From JAXMEQ01 sp046348225 (lineage in GTDB: Bacteria > Pseudomonadota > Gammaproteobacteria > Burkholderiales > Burkholderiaceae_C), in assembly GCA_046348225.1 (NCBI GenBank), contig JAXMEQ010000011.1:1-64000 (forward strand): a stretch of DNA of 64,000 nt. The letters run 5' to 3'. Position 1 is the stretch's first letter. Every line of letters starts with the position of its first letter. A program made the translations under genes and the position numbers. Below, piece after piece: positions 26,267 to 33,631 of this stretch. The notes beneath the pieces are model-generated. The model was not told where the DNA came from and searched no databases. It was given only the letters and a program-made list of their open reading frames with translations.

Positions 26267-26596
26267 TTACCAGCCCAGCCCGATGTGCAGCGGCAGATAG
26301 ACCGCCATGCCGGCCACGATGGTGACCAGCACGTCGCGCCGCCAGGCATAGGCTGCGGCGCCGGCGGCGGCGGCGAATAGCCGCGCGTCCTGCCAGGTGG
26401 CCACCAGCTGGCCCTGGCTCATGACAACTTCCGGCACCACCACGGCCGCCAGCGCGGCGATGGGCGCGTACTGCAGGCCCCGCTGGGCCCAGTGCGGCAG
26501 GCTCCAGGGCTTGCTGGAGATGAAGAAGAAACTGCGCGCCACCACGGTGACGCAGCTCAGCCCGGCAATGACTGCCAGTGTCCATCCGTCTGTCAT
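26267..26596 (-). CDS. azlD: AzlD-type branched-chain amino acid exporter subunit
   Basis: The 109-residue hydrophobic protein has about four membrane segments (WTLAVIAGLSCVTVVARSFFF, YAPIAALAAVVVPEV, FAAAAGAAAYAWRR, VTIVAGMAVYLPLHIGLGW). It follows azlC by 7 nt on the same strand. AzlCD pairs form two-subunit exporters of the LIV-E family. The substrate is inferred from the family only. Confidence 0.88.
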   Translation of the reverse strand: MTDGWTLAVIAGLSCVTVVARSFFFISSKPWSLPHWAQRGLQYAPIAALAAVVVPEVVMSQGQLVATWQDARLFAAAAGAAAYAWRRDVLVTIVAGMAVYLPLHIGLGW

Positions 26597-26603
26597 GTCG
26601 ACC

Positions 26604-27341
26604 TCATGCGGTGGTCCCTTGTGGCGCCGGTGGCTGCGGCTTTTCCAGTGTGAGGCACAGGATCACTGCCACCGCAATCGCCACCACAATGTTGAGCTTG
26701 AGCGGCAGCGCATAGGCCACCACGGCCGCAGCGCCCGCCACCGCCGCCGACACCACGCGCAGCCGGGTGGTGGCCAGCGAACACAGAATGCCCACCAGGC
26801 ACAGGATGCCGGCAAACCCCAGCCCCCAGGTGGTGGGGATGAAGTTTGCTAGCGCCACGCCGACCACACTGGCGCCCACCCAGCTCGCCCAGTTGACGCA
26901 GCAATTGCCCGCCAGGTAAGCCTCCTGCGCGCGGCGCAACGCCGGCTCGCCGGCCGGCCGGGGGAAGCGCCGGGTGAACAGCACGTAGCTCAGGTCGGCC
27001 GTCAGGTAGCCGTGCGTCAGGCGTTGCCACAGCGGCAGGTGCATCAGGTAGGGCCGCAGGTGCAGGCTGAACACCACAAAGCGCAGGTTCACGCAGAAAC
27101 CGGTGGCCAGAATCACCCAGACTGGCGCGCCGGCCACGATCAGCGGAATCGACGCCAGCTGCGAACTGCCGGCAAACACGCACAGCGCCATCAGCAGGGA
27201 CTCCAGCACGCTCATGCCCGACTTGACCATGGCCACGCCGGTCATCAGCCCCCAGGCCGCGATGCCGGGCGCCTGCGGCCACATGTCGCGCGCACCGGCG
27301 CGAAACTCGGGATGGCTGTAGTGGGAACGGAGGAAGAACAT
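26604..27341 (-). CDS. azlC: AzlC-type branched-chain amino acid exporter subunit
   Basis: The 245-residue membrane protein shows AzlC features: GLMTGVAMVKSGMSVLESLLMALCVFAGSSQLA-type helices and the NLRFVVFSLHLRPYL segment. It pairs with AzlD directly downstream. Its ATG overlaps the fmt stop by one base (TGATG), so the exporter is coupled to the def-fmt operon. This neighbourhood is frequent in Burkholderiales, with no obvious functional link. Confidence 0.9.
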   Translation of the reverse strand: MFFLRSHYSHPEFRAGARDMWPQAPGIAAWGLMTGVAMVKSGMSVLESLLMALCVFAGSSQLASIPLIVAGAPVWVILATGFCVNLRFVVFSLHLRPYLMHLPLWQRLTHGYLTADLSYVLFTRRFPRPAGEPALRRAQEAYLAGNCCVNWASWVGASVVGVALANFIPTTWGLGFAGILCLVGILCSLATTRLRVVSAAVAGAAAVVAYALPLKLNIVVAIAVAVILCLTLEKPQPPAPQGTTA

Positions 27342-28300
27342 CAGCTGAACACCATGCCCGGCTTGATGTCGAAGCCGCGCAGGAAGTCCGCCACCGGCAG
27401 GCGCTTTCCCCCCGCGCGCTGCAGCTCGGTCAGCCGCAGCACGCCCTTGCCGCAGGCGATCGAGATACCGGTTGCATCTGAAGACAAAATCGTGCCACAG
27501 CCCGCGCCGGAATTGCGTGAGACGCTATCAATTTCATAGCGCCAGAGCTTCAGCAGTTCACCGTCCAGCTCGGCCACGGCGCCCGGAAACGGGTCAAAGG
27601 CGCGGATGCGCTGGCCAATCACGGTGGCCGGCTGGGTCCAGTCGATGCGCGCCTCGGCTTTTTCGATCTTGTGGGCGTAGGTCACGCCGTCCTGCGGCTG
27701 CTTGATGGGCTGCAGGCCGCCACAGGCGGCGAGTTCCAGCGCTTCGACGACCAGGCGGCCACCCAGCGCCGCCAGCTTGTCGTGCAGGGTCCCGGTGGTG
27801 TCGGTGCCGGCAATGGGCAGCTTCTCCACCAGCAGCATGTCGCCGGTATCCAGCCCGGCGTCCATCTGCATGATGGTGACGCCGGTTTCCGCGTCCCCGG
27901 CTTCAATGGCGCGGTGGATGGGGGCGGCGCCACGCCAGCGCGGCAACAGCGAGGCATGGATGTTCAGGCAACCCAACCGGGGCACATCCAGCACCCACTG
28001 CGGCAGGATCAGCCCGTAGGCCGCCACCACCATCACGTCCGCCTGCGCCGCTTCGATGGCGGTGCGGGCGACGGCGGCATCGTCCGGGTACTTGCCGTCC
28101 AGCCGCAGGCTGCGCGGCTGGGCCACGGCGATGCCCTGCGCCTGCGCAAACTGCTTGACGGGAGACGCCTGCAGCTTCATGCCACGGCCTGCGGGCCGGT
28201 CAGGCTGGGTCAGCACCAGCGGCACCGTGAAACCTGCGGCGTGCAGCCGCTCCAGCGCGACGCGGGCGAACTCGGGCGTGCCCGCAAAAATGACCCGCAC
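27341..28300 (-). CDS. fmt: Methionyl-tRNA formyltransferase
   Basis: The 319-residue enzyme formylates initiator Met-tRNA. It starts with GTG 28300 (MRVIFAGTPEFARVALERL). The catalytic segment LNIHASLLPRWRGAAPIHRAIEAGD (in part), with its SLLPRWRG loop, and the TGVTIMQMDAGLDTGDML loop are intact. About residues 254-273 (YEIDSVSRNSGAGCGTILS) in the C-terminal tRNA-binding domain are encoded by a dispersed palindromic element, read in sense but in a different frame from the copies in dprA and the thioredoxin. Enzyme activity is probably kept, since the insertion lies in a surface part of the domain. It follows the lipoprotein gene by 5 nt. Confidence 0.95.
   Translation of the reverse strand: MRVIFAGTPEFARVALERLHAAGFTVPLVLTQPDRPAGRGMKLQASPVKQFAQAQGIAVAQPRSLRLDGKYPDDAAVARTAIEAAQADVMVVAAYGLILPQWVLDVPRLGCLNIHASLLPRWRGAAPIHRAIEAGDAETGVTIMQMDAGLDTGDMLLVEKLPIAGTDTTGTLHDKLAALGGRLVVEALELAACGGLQPIKQPQDGVTYAHKIEKAEARIDWTQPATVIGQRIRAFDPFPGAVAELDGELLKLWRYEIDSVSRNSGAGCGTILSSDATGISIACGKGVLRLTELQRAGGKRLPVADFLRGFDIKPGMVFS
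27483..27540 (-). repeat. Dispersed palindromic element, copy 5 (inside fmt)
   Basis: The core is 27524-27540, reading GCTATGAAATTGATAGC on the minus strand. It is followed by GTCTCACGCAA, nine bases and GGGCTGTGGCA. It is translated as part of methionyl-tRNA formyltransferase. Confidence 0.9.
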
Positions 28301-28305
28301 GCTGC

Positions 28306-28812
28306 CTATTCCCGGTCTGGCGCGTTGACGAATTCCATGCCCTGCTGGGTGCGCTGCACCACCTGGCGGCTGTCCAGGTACACCCAGAAGAACATGTCGC
28401 TGCCGTCGTTCCAGCGGTAGGTCATGACGTCGCCAGCCCAGCTGCCGACCCGGTCCACGCGGGCCGGCGGACCGAACTCACGCTCCACCTCGGCACGCGT
28501 CCACTGGCCGTCCACGATGCGCGCGAACTCGGCAGGCTTGAGCACCTGGCGCGACGACAACACCTTGCCAGCCGCGTCCAGGTCCACCATGTAGGCGTAC
28601 TGGCCCATGGGCTGCAATGAATACTGCAGCCGCTCGCCGGCCGGCAGCGGCACGCTGCGGGTGGGCGCGCCCAGCTGCTGCACGACGGCCGCGCGCGGCG
28701 TGCCCGGCGCGACCTGGTAGGCGCCCAGGCCACCGGCGCAACCGGACAGCGCCACGACACCGGCGAGCAGAAGGGCGGCAGCGCGGCAGCTGGGGCTGCG
28801 GGCGGCTTTCAT
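28306..28812 (-). CDS. BamE/SmpA-like lipoprotein with two repeats
   Basis: The 168-residue protein starts at ATG 28812, overlapping the def stop by 4 nt. The signal peptide ends in a lipobox (ALSGC). Two copies of a G-x-T-x-x-x-V-x-x-x-L/F-G-x-P pattern are visible (PGTPRAAVVQQLGAPT and GQWTRAEVEREFGPPA). This pattern is typical of the SmpA/OmlA (BamE) fold, and each copy is followed by strands such as RLQYSLQPMGQYAYMVDLD. A role at the outer membrane is likely by family, but it is not BamE itself. The position between def and fmt is odd for a lipoprotein. Confidence 0.8.
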   Translation of the reverse strand: MKAARSPSCRAAALLLAGVVALSGCAGGLGAYQVAPGTPRAAVVQQLGAPTRSVPLPAGERLQYSLQPMGQYAYMVDLDAAGKVLSSRQVLKPAEFARIVDGQWTRAEVEREFGPPARVDRVGSWAGDVMTYRWNDGSDMFFWVYLDSRQVVQRTQQGMEFVNAPDRE

Positions 28813-29312
28813 GCGGCCCGCCTCGCCTTGATCATCTTGGTCTTGATGCGGTTGCGCTTGAGTGGCGACAGGTACTCCACGAATACCTTGCCCAGCAGGT
28901 GGTCCATCTCGTGCTGGATGCACACCGCCAGCAGGCCTTGCGCTTCAACCGTGCGCGACTGGCCCTCGCCGTCGAGCGCGCTGACCTTGATGGCGCTGGC
29001 GCGCTCCACCCCGTCGTAAATGCCGGGCACCGACAGGCAGCCTTCCTCATTGACCTGCTTGTCGGCGCTGGCCCAGACGATTTCCGGATTGATCAGCACC
29101 ATCGGCTCGTTGCGCTTCTCGGACACGTCGATCACGATCAGCCGCTCATGCACATCCACCTGGGTGGCCGCCAGGCCAATGCCGTTGGCGTCGTACATGG
29201 TCTCCAGCATGTCGGCGATCAGCGCCTTGATGCGCGCATCCACCGCCGCGACTGGCTTGGCCACGGTGTGCAGTTTCGGGTCGGGGTAACAAAGAATGGG
29301 GAGCAGGGCCAT
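28809..29312 (-). CDS. def: Peptide deformylase
   Basis: The 167-residue metalloenzyme removes the N-formyl group from new proteins. The three motifs are present: GIGLAATQV, EGCLSVPGI and the metal site QHEMDHLLGKVFVEYLS (HExxH as HEMDH). It starts the minus-strand operon def-lipoprotein-fmt-azlC-azlD, pairing the two enzymes of the formyl-Met cycle. It is divergent from the LysM gene, with about 200 nt between starts. Confidence 0.96.
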   Translation of the reverse strand: MALLPILCYPDPKLHTVAKPVAAVDARIKALIADMLETMYDANGIGLAATQVDVHERLIVIDVSEKRNEPMVLINPEIVWASADKQVNEEGCLSVPGIYDGVERASAIKVSALDGEGQSRTVEAQGLLAVCIQHEMDHLLGKVFVEYLSPLKRNRIKTKMIKARRAA

Positions 29313-29511
29313 GAAATCTCGCGTGCAATGTCGCTATTTTCGCCACTTTTCCGGGGCCCGGCACGGGCAAACGCCCATAAACGTTGCCCAATCAAGGGCT
29401 TGAGCGCAAAATCGCCAGTGATTTATGAAGACTTTTGGCCGTCCACCGCGCTCCCAAAGCGGTCCGGCCAGCCCGGGGGGCAGTGTGATGCAGCAACACA
29501 GGAAACAACAG

Positions 29512-30723
29512 ATGATGGCGCAAACCTCTGCCGCCCGCGGCCTGGGGGGCCTGCTGGCGGCAGCCGCCCTGCTGGGCAGTCTGCCGGCGCAGGCCCAAAC
29601 GCCTCCGGCCGTGACGTCCGGCCAGCGCGCCACGGCCGACCAGGTGGCCCAGGCGGGCGTGCCGCTGAGCGAGCTGGCCCCCGATGCCCCCGACAACTAC
29701 ACCGTCAAGAATGGCGACACGCTGTGGGCCATCTCCGGCCTGTTCCTCAAGAGCCCGTGGCGCTGGCCCGAGCTGTGGGGCATGAACCTGCAGCAGATCC
29801 GCAACCCGCACCGCATCTTTCCCGGCCAGCAACTGTTCCTGGACAAGAGCAATGGCCGCGCCCGGCTGCGCATGGGCCAGGCGGGCGCCGAAGGCGAAGC
29901 CCCGACAGAAACCGTGCGCGTCTCGCCCCGCACCCGCTTTGAGACGCTGGCCGACACCGCCATCCCGACGCTGCAGACCAACCTGATCGAGCCGTTCCTG
30001 GCCGAGCCGGTGATCCTGGCCGAGGGGGTGCTGGAACGGGCCCCGCGCATCGTCGCCACCCAGGAGGGCCGCGTGCTGCTCAGCCGTGGCGACCGCGCCT
30101 ACGCACGCGGCGGCGAGGCGCCGATCGTGGACGACCCGAAAAAGACCACCAACTACCGGGTGTTCCGCAATGCCACGGCACTGCGCGACCCGGTCACGCG
30201 CGCCGTGCTGGGCTACGAGGCGCAATACGTCGGCAAGGCCACGCTGGTGCGTGGCGAGAGTCTGCGTGACGTGACAGGTGCCGACGGCAAGACCACCAGC
30301 ACGCCGGTACCCGCCACCATTGACATCGTGGCCTCCAAGGAAGAAATGCGCGCTGGCGACCGGCTGCTGCCCGAGCCGCCGCGCCAGCTGGTGAGCTACG
30401 TGCCCCGCGCGCCCGAGATCCGGGTGCAGGGCGCCATTGTGTCCACCTATGGCTCCACCGTCTCGAATGCCGCGCAGAACCAGATCGTGGTGATCAACCG
30501 CGGCACGGCCGATGGTGTGGAAAGCGGCCACGTACTGGCCATCCTCAAGGACGGCCAGAGCCTGGTCGACCGCGATGGCGACAAACGCACGGCCATCAAG
30601 CTGCCGGACGAGCGCAACGGCCTGCTGATGGTGTTCCGGCCGTTCGAGAAGCTGTCCTATGCGCTGATCCTCGAAATCACCGAAGGCGTCAAGATCGGCG
30701 ACCGCGTGGTCAATCCGCGCTGA
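29512..30723 (+). CDS. Secreted LysM-domain protein
   Basis: I start it at ATG 29512 because AGGAAA lies 6 nt upstream and a signal peptide follows (cleavage near LPAQAQ), giving 403 residues. In-frame ATGs at 29425 and 29488 are alternatives. A LysM domain follows with YTVKNGDTLWAISGLFLKSP and WGMNLQQIRNPHRIFPGQQL. The remaining 300 residues have no recognised catalytic site but are conserved in betaproteobacterial neighbours of dprA. LysM binds peptidoglycan, so a wall-associated periplasmic role is likely. dprA follows after 15 nt. Confidence 0.87.
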   Translation: MMAQTSAARGLGGLLAAAALLGSLPAQAQTPPAVTSGQRATADQVAQAGVPLSELAPDAPDNYTVKNGDTLWAISGLFLKSPWRWPELWGMNLQQIRNPHRIFPGQQLFLDKSNGRARLRMGQAGAEGEAPTETVRVSPRTRFETLADTAIPTLQTNLIEPFLAEPVILAEGVLERAPRIVATQEGRVLLSRGDRAYARGGEAPIVDDPKKTTNYRVFRNATALRDPVTRAVLGYEAQYVGKATLVRGESLRDVTGADGKTTSTPVPATIDIVASKEEMRAGDRLLPEPPRQLVSYVPRAPEIRVQGAIVSTYGSTVSNAAQNQIVVINRGTADGVESGHVLAILKDGQSLVDRDGDKRTAIKLPDERNGLLMVFRPFEKLSYALILEITEGVKIGDRVVNPR

Positions 30724-30738
30724 GCCTGACCGCACCCC

Positions 30739-31887
30739 GTGGAGCGCGAAGACCTCGCCGCCTGGTTGCGGCTGACCTTGACCGACGGCGTCGGCAACGA
30801 CAGCGCCCGCCGCCTTTTGGCAGCCTTTGGCCTGCCACAGGCCATTTTTGAACAGTCCAGTGCCGCCTTGCAGCAGGTCGTGACACCGGCCCAGGCCCGC
30901 GCCCTGCGCGAAGTGCCGGCCGGTCTGGCCGACTTGCTGGCGGCCACGCTGCAGTGGCTGGACGGCCAGGACGACAACGGCCGCCGTCGCGTGGTGGCGC
31001 TGGGCGACGCCGAATACCCGGGCGGCCTGCTCAGCATCGAAGACCCGCCGCTGGTGCTGTACCTGCTGGGCGCGCCCCTGCCGCCAGACTCTGCGGGGCG
31101 CAGCATTGCCATCGTGGGCAGCCGCAATCCCACACCCCAGGGCGAAGGCAACGCCCAGCAGTTCGCCCGGGCGCTCAGCAGCGCGGGGCTGACCGTGGTC
31201 TCCGGCCTCGCGCTGGGCGTGGACGGCGCCGCGCACCGGGGCGCGCTGGAGGGTGCCGCCGCCGGCCAGCTGGCCACCATCGCGGTGGTGGGCACCGGGC
31301 TGGACCGGGTCTATCCCAAGCGGCACCTGTCACTGGCCCATGCCATCGCGCGCCAGGGCGTGCTGGTCAGCGAGTACCCGATCGGCACGCCGCCGTTGGC
31401 GCAGAACTTCCCCAGACGCAACCGGCTGATTGCCGGCCTGAGCTGCGGCACGCTGGTGGTGGAGGCGGCCCTGCAGTCGGGCTCGCTGATCACCGCGCGC
31501 ATGGCCGTCGAGCAGGGCAAGGAGGTGTTCGCGATCCCGGGCTCCATCCACGCCACCCAGTCGCGCGGCTGCCATGCGCTCATCCGTCAGGGCGCCAAGC
31601 TGGTGGAGTCGGCCCAGGACGTGCTGGAAGAGCTCCGTCTGGAGGCGCCATCGGTTGCTACTAATTTGATAGCGCCTCACGCAGATCCGCAGCGGGCTGC
31701 AGGCCAAAATGACGCGCAGACCCGGTTGTTGCAGCAGCTCGGCTTTGACCCGGTCAGCCTGGACGCACTGATCGCGCGCACCGGCACCGATGCCGCCACG
31801 CTGCAGGCCTGGTTGCTGGAACTGGAGCTGGCGGGCCGGGTGGCACGGCTGCCGGGCGGCCTGTTCCAGCGCACCGGCGCTGCCTGA
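30739..31887 (+). CDS. dprA: DNA-processing protein DprA/Smf
   Basis: The 382-residue protein loads RecA on incoming single-stranded DNA during natural transformation. A SAM-like N-terminus is followed by the Rossmann core with IAIVGSRNPTPQG, VVSGLALGVDGAAHRGAL and FPRRNRLIAGLSCGTLVVEA. A winged-helix end follows (SLDALIARTGTDAATLQAWLLELELAG). The start is GTG 30739. About residues 307-326 (VATNLIAPHADPQRAAGQ) between the core and the winged helix are encoded by a dispersed element. Placement in a linker explains why it would be tolerated. smg follows. Confidence 0.94.
   Translation: MEREDLAAWLRLTLTDGVGNDSARRLLAAFGLPQAIFEQSSAALQQVVTPAQARALREVPAGLADLLAATLQWLDGQDDNGRRRVVALGDAEYPGGLLSIEDPPLVLYLLGAPLPPDSAGRSIAIVGSRNPTPQGEGNAQQFARALSSAGLTVVSGLALGVDGAAHRGALEGAAAGQLATIAVVGTGLDRVYPKRHLSLAHAIARQGVLVSEYPIGTPPLAQNFPRRNRLIAGLSCGTLVVEAALQSGSLITARMAVEQGKEVFAIPGSIHATQSRGCHALIRQGAKLVESAQDVLEELRLEAPSVATNLIAPHADPQRAAGQNDAQTRLLQQLGFDPVSLDALIARTGTDAATLQAWLLELELAGRVARLPGGLFQRTGAA
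31657..31714 (+). repeat. Dispersed palindromic element, copy 6 (inside dprA)
   Basis: Core GCTACTAATTTGATAGC (31657-31673) is followed by GCCTCACGCAG, nine bases and GGGCTGCAGGC. It is in sense with dprA and encodes the linker before the winged helix. Confidence 0.92.
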
Positions 31888-31955
31888 CGCCGCGCCGCCA
31901 CAGGCGGGCACGGCACGCCGTGTGGCGCGCCGGTTTTCTGTGCTAGATTGGGGTC

Positions 31956-32441
31956 ATGTTTGAAGTGCTCGTGTTCGTCTACGAAAACTACTGGCGAGGC
32001 GATGCGTGTCCTGAACTGCAACAGTTGGGGCGCAAACTCACTGCCGTCGGCTTCGAGGCCGACGAGATCCGCGAAGCACTCGCCTGGCTGGACGGCCTGA
32101 ACCTGGCGGCGCGCAGCGCCCAGCAGATCGTGTTGCCGGCCGCCGAGCAGCCGGCCCCGGTGCAGTCACCCGACAGCATGCGCGTGTATTCCGTGGCCGA
32201 GCAGGACCACCTGGGCGCCGAAGCCCTGAGCTTCGTGACCTTTCTTGAGTCGGCTGGCGTGCTGCCCGCGGCCATGCGCGAGATCGTGATTGACCGCGCC
32301 ATGGCCGCGCCGGGCGACCCGATTTCGCTGGACGACCTGAAGATCATCGTGCTAATGGTGTACTGGAGCTTCGGCGAGGAGCCTGACTCGCTGGTGCTGG
32401 ACGAACTCTGCGACGACGTCGAACAGCGCATTGCCCATTGA
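31956..32441 (+). CDS. smg: Smg family protein (DUF494)
   Basis: The 161-residue acidic protein starts MFEVLVFVYENYWRGDACPE and matches the Smg/DUF494 family in length and in its C-terminus (LDDLKIIVLMVYWSFGEEPDSL). The family is nearly always next to dprA/smf in proteobacteria. Its function is not established. A possible -10 (TAGATT) lies about 10 nt ahead of the start, so it may have its own promoter as well as read-through from dprA. Confidence 0.92.
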   Translation: MFEVLVFVYENYWRGDACPELQQLGRKLTAVGFEADEIREALAWLDGLNLAARSAQQIVLPAAEQPAPVQSPDSMRVYSVAEQDHLGAEALSFVTFLESAGVLPAAMREIVIDRAMAAPGDPISLDDLKIIVLMVYWSFGEEPDSLVLDELCDDVEQRIAH

Positions 32442-32551
32442 GGCGTTGCGGCTGATCTTTACACGGCACCCCCCTCAAACGCGGGATGGCCCCGGCGGGC
32501 TGCACTGGCTACCTTCGGTTCCAGTCGGATTTCTGCACTCTGGAGCCCCCC

Positions 32552-33571
32552 ATGACCCGTTCTTCCCGTCAACACCTGCTGGTGCTGTTTTCCTGTGTGG
32601 CCGCCATGGGCCTTCCGGCCTGCGGCGGCAGTGACGGCGGCAGCACCGTCGCGGCCACCCCCGGCCCAGCGCCTGCGCCAAGCCCTGCGCCCGCGCCTGC
32701 AGCCGCCACCGTGGTGTCCGGCGCCGCCGTCAAGGGCCCCGTGGCCAACGCAACCGTCACGATCAAGAGCGCCAGCGGCGCCACACTGGCCACCGGCAGC
32801 ACCAACGCCAGCGGCGCCTACAGCATCAGCGTGCCGGCCAACAGCGGGGATGTCGTCATTGAAATCACCGGCGGCACTTACATCGACGAAGCCACCAACG
32901 CCAGCACCGCACTGGCCACGCCCCTGCGCAACGTGCTCACGCTCAATGGCGGGACGGTGGAGGGCTATGTCACGCCACTGACCACGATGGCCTACACCTA
33001 CGCCTTTGGCACGGCCACCACCGGCGTCACGGCCAGCGCCTTCAACACCCGCGCCGCCAGTGTGGCCAGCCAGTTCCAGCTGACCAGCCTGAACACGCTG
33101 CCCGTGGTGAGCGGTTCGCTCAATACCTACGGCCAGGTCCTGCGCGGCCTGTCACAGTACCTCGCCACCAACAACGTGACACTGCAGGCCTTCACCACCA
33201 CCGCCTACACGCCGACGCAATGGACGGCCTTCACGTCGCTGTACAACACGGCATACCGCACCGCCAACCCCACGTCGACGGTCAGCTTCAATTTCGACGG
33301 CGCCGGCCTGACGGTATCGGGCACTGGGACGGGCGGCGGCACCGGCACCTGCGGCATCGGTGTCTCGGGCACCGTCGCGGCGGCCGGCATCTCGGTGCCG
33401 CTCAACCTGAACTTCTGTGTGGCCGGAATTGCGGCCGGTTCCTGCAGTGCAGGCAATTCGAGCCTGAGCCAGGCGCTGTCGGGCCAGGGCGGGCTGGCCG
33501 GTGCGGCCAACCTGCAGTACACCTACTCGTCCACCTGCGCCGCAGGCGCCACCACCATCACGCTGCGCTAA
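32552..33571 (+). CDS. Lipoprotein with carboxypeptidase-regulatory-like domain
   Basis: The 339-residue product starts at ATG 32552 after TGGAG. The signal ends in LPACGG, a lipobox, and a Pro/Ala linker follows. Residues about 55-110 (VVSGAAVKGPVANATVTIKSASG, then NASGAYSISVP) form a CarbopepD-regulatory-like beta-sandwich. The rest is Thr/Ala/Asn-rich and contains four C-terminal cysteines (TGTCGIGVSG, NFCVAG, GSCSAG, STCAAG) that may form disulfides. Many betaproteobacterial exported lipoproteins have this plan; function unknown. Two hairpins follow the stop. Confidence 0.75.
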   Translation: MTRSSRQHLLVLFSCVAAMGLPACGGSDGGSTVAATPGPAPAPSPAPAPAAATVVSGAAVKGPVANATVTIKSASGATLATGSTNASGAYSISVPANSGDVVIEITGGTYIDEATNASTALATPLRNVLTLNGGTVEGYVTPLTTMAYTYAFGTATTGVTASAFNTRAASVASQFQLTSLNTLPVVSGSLNTYGQVLRGLSQYLATNNVTLQAFTTTAYTPTQWTAFTSLYNTAYRTANPTSTVSFNFDGAGLTVSGTGTGGGTGTCGIGVSGTVAAAGISVPLNLNFCVAGIAAGSCSAGNSSLSQALSGQGGLAGAANLQYTYSSTCAAGATTITLR

Positions 33572-33575
33572 GCAA

Positions 33576-33598
33576 AAGGCGCCCGGGAAGGGCGCCTT
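33576..33598. terminator. First hairpin of tandem terminator
   Basis: AAGGCGCCC and GGGCGCCTT form a 9-bp stem with a 5-nt loop just after the lipoprotein stop. The stem's own A and T bases give short A/T flanks. It precedes a second, classical terminator. Confidence 0.75.
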
Positions 33599-33609
33599 GG
33601 ACAAGCAGA

Positions 33610-33631
33610 GCCGCCTTCGGGCGGCTTTTTT
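33610..33631 (+). terminator. Rho-independent terminator
   Basis: GCCGCC-TTCG-GGCGGC with a stable tetraloop is followed by TTTTTT. It terminates the plus-strand lipoprotein gene. The last T is the first base of the reverse-strand stop codon of the DUF1631 gene. Confidence 0.93.
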
